Program-made: the position numbers and the translations under genes
Source of the DNA: Enterococcus gilvus ATCC BAA-350
Lineage (GTDB): Bacteria > Bacillota > Bacilli > Lactobacillales > Enterococcaceae
DNA length: 64,000 bases
Assembly: GCF_000407545.1 (NCBI RefSeq)
Contig: NZ_ASWH01000002.1
Span: 682,001-746,000 of the forward strand
Direction: 5' to 3'
The notes under the pieces: generated by a model
The model's input: the letters and a program-made list of their open reading frames with translations, nothing else
What the model was told of the DNA's origin: nothing
The model's database searches: none
Part shown: piece by piece, positions 58,024-64,000 of the stretch
Numbering within the stretch: the stretch's first letter is position 1
Layout: each line of letters opens with the position of its first letter

Positions 58024-58396
58024 CCTTTTTCAGAGTAACGTCCTTGGCGCCCGAATTGACTTGTTCATCATTGATGGTGAATACCCAATATTTATTGTTC
58101 TTTTCATCCTGTGCGTGACCATCGATCGAGGTGATCATGCCATTGTCGTCTTCAACGGCATAGGTTTCTTTTAAGACATCAAATAGTGATTGTCCCTTTT
58201 CAAAGGAAACCTGTTTTTTTGACAGCTCTTTATCTCCGTCTACTAGCGTGATGCTTGCTTTTTCTCCTATTTTTTCGCTGCTTGCGACCGTTTCTTTAGC
58301 CGAACTGCTGTCTGACGACTCCGACGGCTTAGAAGTACACCCGCTAATAAGTGTTAAACTAAAAATAAGTGCAAAAAATACTGTTATTTTTTTCAT
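57989..58396 (-). CDS. DUF4430 lipoprotein
   Basis: 135 residues. A lipobox is visible: ITVFFALIFSLTLISGC with Cys20 as the lipidated residue. A Ser-rich linker follows (SESSDSSSAKE). Residues 45-135 have the DUF4430 pattern: ASITLVDGDKELSKKQVSF, GQSLFDVLKETY, NNKYWVFTINDEQVNSGA. DUF4430 resembles the C-terminal domain of transcobalamin. It lies on the outer face of the membrane. It overlaps the S-component gene, so the pair is probably a binding-protein-assisted uptake system. Confidence 0.88.
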   Translation of the reverse strand: MKKITVFFALIFSLTLISGCTSKPSESSDSSSAKETVASSEKIGEKASITLVDGDKELSKKQVSFEKGQSLFDVLKETYAVEDDNGMITSIDGHAQDEKNNKYWVFTINDEQVNSGAKDVTLKKDDRVVFKLEQF

Positions 58397-58905
58397 TTTT
58401 CTATCCCCTTTAGCTATTTAAATTAAAAGACACCCAAAATCAATGGGTATCAAATAAACGGAAACAAACGATCCTGATCTTGCTTGTTTGAAATCTATTT
58501 ATTAGATAACGCGTTCGTCGACTTTCAATAAGTGCTCGAATAACAGCACGAAACAAATTTCCAGCGAACAAAAACAGATGCCTCTGCATCAAAAATACCA
58601 GATTTGACCATTAGATTAAAGTATCAGAGGCGATCTGATTGCCATTATTGAGATAAAACAAATAAGTACTATTTAATAAGATATAATTGCTCTGAAACGG
58701 CAATATAGCTCTGCTGGTTATTGGACACTTAAAATGGTTCAGCTTATTGGAATAGTTAGCGAAAACCTTCGAATAAGGAAAACACCATAACGTCTTGAAG
58801 ATCGCGGTTTAGTAGTGATCCTGCTCATCAAAGAGAATAAAAAACAGCATAAAAAATACCAACTAGATTTTCCAGTCGGTATATGGTCTCACGTCACTCT
58901 GATAT
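58397..58905. other. Intergenic region upstream of the lipoprotein operon
   Basis: About 510 bp with no supported gene. Near the lipoprotein start is a small hairpin, ACCCATTGATTTTGGGT read on the minus strand (about 58431-58447), followed by TGTCTTTT, which could be an attenuator. I do not see a cobalamin-riboswitch box. The right end holds the queG terminator at 58856-58882. Confidence 0.45.
58856..58882 (-). terminator. Terminator of queG
   Basis: ATACCGACTGGA pairs with TCTAGTTGGTAT on the minus strand, including G-U pairs, with a 3-nt loop and a following TTTTTT run, 24 nt after the queG stop. Confidence 0.8.
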
Positions 58906-60048
58906 TCAACCCAGCCGCTCCAAAACGTCTGCTATCTCAGTCAAAACTTCTGCGTCGGTTTCGGTTTCTTTTAATTCCTGCAATAGACGGATAGTTTCAT
59001 CGGGTGCTTTTTTTGTCAGTTGACCTAATGCCCAGACGGCGGTGCCCCGAATGACTGGACGCTGGTCTTTTAAACAGTCACGAATTTCTGGCAAAGCTTC
59101 TCTGCCGCCAAGGTTGGCTAAGGCGATCAATGCATTGCGCTGCAGCGGTTTTTTCCCGCGCCATGATCCGGCCAAATGCCCAAATTGTTCATTGAACTCG
59201 CGATTTGAAATAGTAAGGAGCGGGGTCAATTTCGGATAGACCTCATCGACTTTCGGCTCCATTTCCTCGTGAAAATGAAAGTCTTTCCCGCGGTTATAGG
59301 GACAGACGAGTTGACAAATATCACAGCCGTAAATGACATTGCGCATTTTTTTGCGATATTGCTCCGGCATCATGCCTTTGGTTTGAGTCTGATAGGAAAG
59401 ACATTTTTTGGCGTTCATCCGGCCATCGCCCAATAAGGCACCCGTAGGACAGCCAGTAATGCACCGTGTACAATCCCCGCAGCCATTTGGAACGGGCTGA
59501 TCTGGCTCAAACTGAATATTCGTGATGATTTCGCCAAGATACACGAAAGAACCATATTCTTCAGTGATTAGTAATCCATTGCGCCCGATAAAGCCCAGAC
59601 CTGCTCGTTGTGCAACCGCCACATCCATCAGCTCACCTGTATCGACCTGTGGAGCAAACCGCCACTCGGCTTGGAGCTGTTCCGTTTCCGCCTGCTCCTT
59701 GATAAAGGCGATCAGCTTCGTCAGCCGCTCTTCTAAAATAAAATGATAATCTGTTCCCCACGAAGCACGGGCAAATTGTCCACGTTTTTCATCTCGGGGA
59801 ACTTTTTCATGGATTTTGGTTGGGTATGCCAAGGCAATCGCGATAATGCTTTTGGGATCTTCAAAGGTTTCCTCTGGATATAGCCGTTCCTTGATGTTTT
59901 GATGTTCAAAACCAGAAGTATGGCCCAGTGAGCGTTGCTCCAGCAACGATTCTTCCAAATAATCAAAAGGCTCGGCGGTTGTAAAGCCAATTTTATCTAT
60001 ACCTAGCTGCTTGCTTTCAGCAATGATCCGTTCTTTTAAAGTTTGCAT
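58906..60048 (-). CDS. queG: Epoxyqueuosine reductase
   Basis: 380 residues from the ATG at 60046-60048, chosen because CTAGGAG is 8 nt upstream. The open frame continues to 60240 only because the tandem repeat there is 111 bp and free of stops. The N-terminal corrinoid-binding part ([33 protein letters not shown]) is typical. Two 4Fe-4S clusters are at [17 protein letters not shown] and [11 protein letters not shown]. The C-terminus has HEAT-like repeats ([19 protein letters not shown]). It converts epoxyqueuosine in tRNA to queuosine. A cobalamin cofactor is needed, and the uptake candidate lies next door. Confidence 0.94.
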   Translation of the reverse strand: MQTLKERIIAESKQLGIDKIGFTTAEPFDYLEESLLEQRSLGHTSGFEHQNIKERLYPEETFEDPKSIIAIALAYPTKIHEKVPRDEKRGQFARASWGTDYHFILEERLTKLIAFIKEQAETEQLQAEWRFAPQVDTGELMDVAVAQRAGLGFIGRNGLLITEEYGSFVYLGEIITNIQFEPDQPVPNGCGDCTRCITGCPTGALLGDGRMNAKKCLSYQTQTKGMMPEQYRKKMRNVIYGCDICQLVCPYNRGKDFHFHEEMEPKVDEVYPKLTPLLTISNREFNEQFGHLAGSWRGKKPLQRNALIALANLGGREALPEIRDCLKDQRPVIRGTAVWALGQLTKKAPDETIRLLQELKETETDAEVLTEIADVLERLG

Positions 60049-60056
60049 AGTTCCAC

Positions 60057-60278
60057 TCCTAGTTCGTACTAAAGAAATCTTTTTTTCATAAACCGAAAAA
60101 ATGAATCTGATTCTCACCACGTATGTCATTCTACTAATCCCTGCTGAAGCAGAAAGTAGAACTGAGATCCTAGTTCGTACTAAAGAAATCTTTTTTTCAT
60201 AAACCGAAAAAATGAATCTGATTCTCACCACGTATGTCATTCTACTAAGTCCTGCTGAAGCAGGAGGTAGAACTGAGA
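60057..60278 (-). repeat. Two tandem copies of a 111-bp structured element upstream of queG
   Basis: Copy 1 is 60057-60167 and copy 2 is 60168-60278, with only a few differences. Each holds a nested hairpin: TTCTAC pairs with GTAGAA, enclosing CTGC with GCAG (60129-60161 and 60240-60272). The differences between copies keep pairing, by G-U pairs, in minus-strand RNA but break it in plus-strand RNA, so the structure belongs to the queG transcript. The promoter was not located with certainty. Confidence 0.85.
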
Positions 60279-60483
60279 TCCTGATACGAAATTACAGGCT
60301 TACTATATCATATGTTCCTTACATCCTAAAGAAATTGACTGCTCTACAAGCGTGTTCTTACGACCTTTTTAGTATGTACATATTGCTGAAAATTTATTTT
60401 TTTCGTATAAAATACGTCAATAACTGAGGCAATAAATCACTTCCATCCGATTATTCTCTCCTTCTTCAAGGGTTCACACGCCT

Positions 60484-60504
60484 ATCATTCTTCCTAAGAA
60501 TGAT
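60484..60504. repeat. Perfect 9-bp inverted repeat upstream of the class I LysRS gene
   Basis: ATCATTCTT (60484-60492) and AAGAATGAT (60496-60504) are separated by 3 nt. It could be an operator or a small hairpin in the leader, about 57 nt before the start codon. Confidence 0.55.
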
Positions 60505-60560
60505 ACAATAACACTATAAATAACTAGGGCTGAACAGGCTTTATAGGAGGAGGCACTTTT

Positions 60561-62129
60561 ATGCATTGGGCTTTTCAACTTGCGACTGAATTGATTGAGA
60601 AACATAAGGAGGACCAGACACCCATCACCTGCGCGTCAGGGGTCAGTCCTTCGGGATATGTCCATGTGGGGAATTTTCGCGAGATCGCTACCACATATTT
60701 TGTGACACAGGCACTTAAACATCTAGGCGCAGCACCGCGCTATATTTTATCTTGGGATGATTACGATCGATTGCGGAAAATTCCGAAAAACGTCAGCGGC
60801 GTCTCCGAAGAAAACATCGGATTGCCGTATACCAAGGTAGCACCCCCGGCGGATGCGGATACAGGCGCAGCGTCATATGGCAATTATTTTGAAAAGATGT
60901 TTATCGGCGATCTGGCAAAATTAAACATTCGACCAGAGTTCATTTTTGAAACGAAACGTTATGAGGGCGGGGCTTATAACGAGGAACTGGCATTGGTTTT
61001 AGCCAAGCGGAAAGAGATTTATGATATTTTAAGCCGCTTTCGGACAGAAGCCGCTAACGAGGAGGAACGGGAAGCCTACTATCCTATCTCCTTGTACTGT
61101 GATCAGTGCGGGCATGACAGCACGACGGTGACCAATTACGACGAAGCCACTCAGATGCTGAGCTATACGTGCAAAAATTGCGGGCACGAAGGAACTCAGA
61201 CTATTGGAAAACACCAGCACATCAAGCTTCATTGGAAGATTGATTGGCCGATGCGTTGGCGCTATGAAAAAGTCGCCTTTGAACCTGGTGGCAAGGACCA
61301 CTCATCGAAAAACGGGAGCTTCGATGTTGCAAAAGCGATCGCTAAGGAAATCTTTGACTGGAAGGCACCGCTGTATCAGCCTTATGATTTCGTCAACATC
61401 AAAGGACAAACTATGAAGATGTCCAGCTCAACTGGAAATATTTTGACGTTGCCAGACTTGCTTTCGATCTACACCCCTGAATTGGTACTGTATTTGTATG
61501 CCAAATACCAGCCAAAAGCGCAATTTGATTTAGGACTCGACGATGATGTACTAAGGAACTATTCTGAATTCGAACGATTGGTTCAAAAGGCCAAAAACAC
61601 AGAACTGGATGAAACGAATCAGCAATTGCTGCAATTGACCGGTGTCGACTTGGATCAGGTGTACCCAAGCTTCAACCATGTCGTCAGCATCTTATCCCTG
61701 ACCGCAAACAACACAGAAATCGCCAAAGAACTGCTTATCAATGAGCATGTCTATACAGAAGACGCGATCGATCATATTTTGCCGCGGGCCAGCTACTGGA
61801 TCGAAAATGACGCGACCTCACGACTGGTCACGATCAACCAAACGCCGAATCGTGACGTTTACGACCAATTGACCACTCCAGTCAAAGCGCAAGTCGCTAA
61901 ATTTAAAGACCTATTAGCGACGAGCGGTGATTTGAACGAGGGAGACTTGATGCAGGCCATCTACGACCTGACAGATGCCACGGATAAAAAAGAAAAACGC
62001 GCAGAACAAAAAGAACTCTTCTCTGCCATTTATCAACTGACCTTGAACCAAGACCACGGACCACGCATCCCATTACTGATCAAAGTCGTGGGTCCTGAAA
62101 AGCTGCAGCAATTACTAGATTTCAACTAA
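60561..62129 (+). CDS. lysK: Lysyl-tRNA synthetase, class I (archaeal type)
   Basis: 522 residues. The class I signatures are present: HVGNF in the SGVSPSGYVHVGNFREI stretch (HIGH) and MKMSSSTG (KMSKS). Zinc-binding Cys pairs CDQCGHDS and CKNCGHEG lie in the middle, and the C-terminal helical domain is present. Most bacteria use the class II enzyme LysS, so this is probably a second, accessory enzyme or a replacement. It charges tRNA-Lys. GGAGGAGG lies upstream of the ATG. A terminator follows. Confidence 0.94.
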   Translation: MHWAFQLATELIEKHKEDQTPITCASGVSPSGYVHVGNFREIATTYFVTQALKHLGAAPRYILSWDDYDRLRKIPKNVSGVSEENIGLPYTKVAPPADADTGAASYGNYFEKMFIGDLAKLNIRPEFIFETKRYEGGAYNEELALVLAKRKEIYDILSRFRTEAANEEEREAYYPISLYCDQCGHDSTTVTNYDEATQMLSYTCKNCGHEGTQTIGKHQHIKLHWKIDWPMRWRYEKVAFEPGGKDHSSKNGSFDVAKAIAKEIFDWKAPLYQPYDFVNIKGQTMKMSSSTGNILTLPDLLSIYTPELVLYLYAKYQPKAQFDLGLDDDVLRNYSEFERLVQKAKNTELDETNQQLLQLTGVDLDQVYPSFNHVVSILSLTANNTEIAKELLINEHVYTEDAIDHILPRASYWIENDATSRLVTINQTPNRDVYDQLTTPVKAQVAKFKDLLATSGDLNEGDLMQAIYDLTDATDKKEKRAEQKELFSAIYQLTLNQDHGPRIPLLIKVVGPEKLQQLLDFN

Positions 62130-62144
62130 AGAGAACACGTTAGC

Positions 62145-62170
62145 GACCAAAAGAATAACATCTTTTGGTC
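62145..62170 (+). terminator. Terminator of the class I LysRS gene
   Basis: GACCAAAAGA pairs with TCTTTTGGTC around a 6-nt loop, with a T-rich stretch after it, 16 nt after the stop codon. Confidence 0.85.
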
Positions 62171-62180
62171 GTTTCTTTGT

Positions 62181-62237
62181 TTGACAAGCTAATAACCATT
62201 AGCTAAAATGACCATATAAAAGCGAATGGTTATTAGC
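62181..62237 (+). promoter_or_regulatory. TetR promoter with a 13-bp inverted-repeat operator
   Basis: TTGACA (62181-62186) and TAAAAT (62204-62209) are 17 nt apart. GCTAATAACCATT (62188-62200, in the spacer) and AATGGTTATTAGC (62225-62237) are perfect inverted repeats that flank the -10 region. This is strong evidence for autorepression by the TetR protein encoded directly downstream. Confidence 0.85.
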
Positions 62238-62254
62238 TAGAAAGGATGCGCCCT

Positions 62255-62893
62255 ATGAAGAAAGGCACTACAAAGAAACGGATCGTGGAAGAAGCCTCCC
62301 GTCTTTTCGCCAAAAAAGGCTATGAAGCCGTGAATGTCGAGACAATTGCCCGTGCTGTAGGTATCAAGGCCCCCTCTTTGTATAAGCATTATCGGAACAA
62401 GCAGGAATTATTCGATGCTGTCGTGGCGGAAATGAACAGCCGTTATGAAGCAACTATGTCAGCCTTTCAGATGGATGGCTATGAGGGCGAAGCAGATGCT
62501 CCGCTGTTTGCGGAGAAGACGGAAGAGCAGCTTGTTGTTATTGGTATACAGTTTTTTATGTTCTTTTTACATGATGACTACGCATCGAATTTTCGGAAGC
62601 TGCTGACGATCGAGCAGTTTCAGAATCCGAGATTGGCAGCATTATTTACGCAACAATACACAGACAAACCTCTGGCGTATCAGGAAAAGCTGTTTACCCT
62701 GTTGATAGAAGCTGATGTGCTGCGTGACTGTGATCCAAAGATCATGGCCTTGCATTTTTATGCCCCGATTCAATTACTATTAACCCTTTGCGACCGCCAG
62801 CCAGAAAGAGAACCCGAAGCCTTGCGGACAGTAGAGCAGCATATTCGTCAGTTTTATACTCTTTATCAGAAAGGAACGAATGCCCATGAGTAG
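62255..62893 (+). CDS. TetR-family transcriptional regulator
   Basis: 212 residues from the ATG at 62255, with AGAAAGGA about 8 nt upstream; the ATG at 62246 lies inside that site. The N-terminal TetR HTH reads KRIVEEASRLFAKKGYEAVNVETIARAVGIKAPSLYKHY in parts. The C-terminal ligand domain is helical and not assignable. It overlaps the DUF998 gene by up to 14 nt, so the two are probably one transcript, and it controls itself through the inverted repeat upstream. Confidence 0.92.
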   Translation: MKKGTTKKRIVEEASRLFAKKGYEAVNVETIARAVGIKAPSLYKHYRNKQELFDAVVAEMNSRYEATMSAFQMDGYEGEADAPLFAEKTEEQLVVIGIQFFMFFLHDDYASNFRKLLTIEQFQNPRLAALFTQQYTDKPLAYQEKLFTLLIEADVLRDCDPKIMALHFYAPIQLLLTLCDRQPEREPEALRTVEQHIRQFYTLYQKGTNAHE

Positions 62894-63521
62894 AAAAAGA
62901 GATCTGATCCAGTGGTGTGGTTTATTCGGTATCGTCAGCTTTCTTTCTTATATTTCTGCTGTTCTTTTCAGCCCATTGGCCTATCCTGGATATAACTGGA
63001 TGGCACAGGCAGTGAGTGATCTGAGTGCAGATACCTCTCCTGCCAGAGTCTTGTGGAATCAGCTTTCCGCCTTGTCTGGTGTCGGCAGTGTGGTGTGCAT
63101 CATGATGGTCTGTGTCTTTATCCAAGGCAAATTAACGAAATCTATACGCTTGGGCATCTATCTTTTTGCTGCGATGCTCTGGGCATCAGCGGTGGGATAT
63201 ACGCTATTCCCTCTGAGTGAGAGCGGCTTTGGCGGAAGATCCTTTCAAGATTTCATGCACATTGGAATGACTGTCTTAGTGGTTAGCCTGTCTATCGCTT
63301 CGCTTCTGCTTATCCTGATCGGCGGATTTCATTCGAAACAGTACCGATCATTGGCAGTTTGGGCCACCCTGGCGCTGCTGCTGATGCTTGCCGGAGCCAT
63401 CGGTGTCAATGTTGTTCCTACCCGATACTTCGGTATTCCCGAACGCTTCAGTGTGCTAGCAGCAATGGGCTTTAATGCTGTGTTGGGCGTTTATTTGTTT
63501 TTAGGCTTTTTTGAGAATTAA
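62880..63521 (+). CDS. DUF998 membrane protein
   Basis: 213 residues with six hydrophobic segments. The first helix (WCGLFGIVSFLSYISAVLFS) and the following PGYNWMAQAVSDLSADTSPARVLWN match DUF998. It starts at 62880 or 62886; AAAGGAACG lies close to both. The function of DUF998 proteins is unknown. Coupling to a TetR regulator suggests it is induced by a lipophilic ligand or stress. Confidence 0.88.
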   Translation: MPMSRKRDLIQWCGLFGIVSFLSYISAVLFSPLAYPGYNWMAQAVSDLSADTSPARVLWNQLSALSGVGSVVCIMMVCVFIQGKLTKSIRLGIYLFAAMLWASAVGYTLFPLSESGFGGRSFQDFMHIGMTVLVVSLSIASLLLILIGGFHSKQYRSLAVWATLALLLMLAGAIGVNVVPTRYFGIPERFSVLAAMGFNAVLGVYLFLGFFEN

Positions 63522-63698
63522 ATTTTAACGATTTACTCCGTTTTTTTCCACGTTTCCAACTGTTTAAAATAACTAAATGAATATATAAAAATCACAGAAA
63601 CCCAATCATTCATCCACTTTATTTTTATGGAAATTTCCTTTTGCTGCAATTATTGTTCGTTATACTGAAGCTATCAAAAAATCACAGAGGTATCATTT

Positions 63699-64000
63699 AT
63701 GAAGGACAATAACAACAGTATAAAAGGAAAAAATACCACCGTAACGACACTGATTCTTTTTTTAGTAATCCTCATCGCTCTCTTTCTTGCGTTTATCACT
63801 GGCGCGAAGTTGGCAGAATCGAAAGCGCCGGCACCTGCATCAAAAGCACCTACATCGAGCAGTACTATTCAGTCTTCGGAGAGCTCTTCTTCATCAAGCA
63901 GTGGATCTACCGAAAGTTCATCGGCTGCGAGTACGTCCACGACGGAGAGCACTCCCGCTGAAACTGTTGAACAGGGCTCTTATGGCGTCACTTTTCCTAA
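63699..64000 (+). CDS. Membrane-anchored Ser-rich extracellular protein (3' end outside window)
   Basis: About 100 codons are visible, open to the window end. A short basic cytosolic N-terminus (MKDNNNSIKGK) and a hydrophobic helix (LILFLVILIALFLAFI) are followed by an Ala/Pro stretch and a long Ser/Thr/Glu linker. No lipobox Cys is seen, so it is an uncleaved anchor or a signal peptide. The domain beyond (starting GSYGVTFP) is cut off. AGAGG lies 8 nt upstream of the ATG. Confidence 0.75.
   Translation, partial: MKDNNNSIKGKNTTVTTLILFLVILIALFLAFITGAKLAESKAPAPASKAPTSSSTIQSSESSSSSSSGSTESSSAASTSTTESTPAETVEQGSYGVTFP

Larger units (their letters stand above)
60049..60560. other. Leader/intergenic region between queG and the class I LysRS gene
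   Basis: 512 bp. The left 230 bp are two copies of a 111-bp repeat that forms the queG leader. The middle (60280-60480) shows no gene. A perfect inverted repeat lies at 60484-60504. The right end holds the LysRS ribosome binding site. No T-box specifier or GGTGG-type antiterminator was recognised. Confidence 0.6.

Noticed and set aside
58397..58560. Cobalamin riboswitch upstream of the DUF4430 lipoprotein
   Set aside because: No B12-box-like conserved sequence was recognised on the minus strand.
60049..60240. 64-residue N-terminal extension of queG containing a 37-residue repeat
   Set aside because: It comes from a 111-bp tandem DNA repeat that happens to stay open. The queG start with a good ribosome binding site at 60048 matches family length.
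60281..60560. T-box leader before the class I LysRS gene
   Set aside because: No GGTGG-type antiterminator and no terminator next to it could be found.

Overview
The window looks like chromosome of an Enterococcus or a close relative, which is an inference from content. It has low GC, strong AGGAGG ribosome binding sites, and a WxL cell-surface locus of the enterococcal/lactobacillar csc type. It also carries many PTS and carbohydrate operons with DeoR, AraC and BglG regulators, and a secreted protein with a KxYKxGKxW-like signal. No rRNA, tRNA or CRISPR array was seen.

Layout. (1) 1-9028, minus strand: a WxL surface-protein operon. It encodes a large beta-helix-like WxL adhesin, a small LPxTG-like protein, three small WxL proteins, a DUF916-type WxL-binding membrane protein, a sortase, an acidic secreted protein and an Mga-like regulator cut by the window edge. 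(2) 9431-17103: a ten-gene operon resembling the Listeria gol operon. It joins a PEP-dependent dihydroxyacetone kinase (DhaK, DhaL, DhaM) to pentose-phosphate enzymes and two small membrane proteins, with a divergent DeoR regulator and clear operator repeats. (3) 17312-24454: single genes, namely two HAD/DUF-type enzymes, a B3/B4 protein, a Crp-family regulator with a divergent membrane protein, a P-type ATPase and a DeoR regulator. (4) 24556-27392: a fructose-type PTS with a class II aldolase. (5) 28420-33945: beta-galactosidase co-transcribed with an APC-type permease, divergent from an AraC regulator and with a cre site in the shared promoter region. (6) 34055-39090: an AT-rich patch with orphan genes and decayed genes (a SorC regulator tail, an aminoglycoside adenylyltransferase-like gene, a possible IS end). 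(7) 39103-46657: HAD phosphatase, thymidylate synthase, a secreted C39-like protein, and a BglG-controlled beta-glucoside PTS operon ending in an ADP-ribosylglycohydrolase. (8) 46799-55929: a likely defence island, with a HEPN-like protein, Mrr, type I restriction-modification HsdR/S/M and a PIN-like protein, all on the minus strand. (9) 55975-64000: gene remnants, an ECF S-component with a DUF4430 lipoprotein, queG with a duplicated structured leader, a class I lysyl-tRNA synthetase, an autoregulated TetR/DUF998 pair and the start of a serine-rich membrane-anchored protein.

The most promising points for follow-up are these: the HEPN and PIN proteins flanking the restriction genes; the 111-bp tandem leader repeat before queG, whose base differences preserve pairing only in the queG-sense RNA; the class I LysRS; the beta-galactosidase/APC transporter pairing; the PTS operon with a macrodomain-like hydrolase in place of a glycosidase; and a WxL gene that appears to start at CTG.
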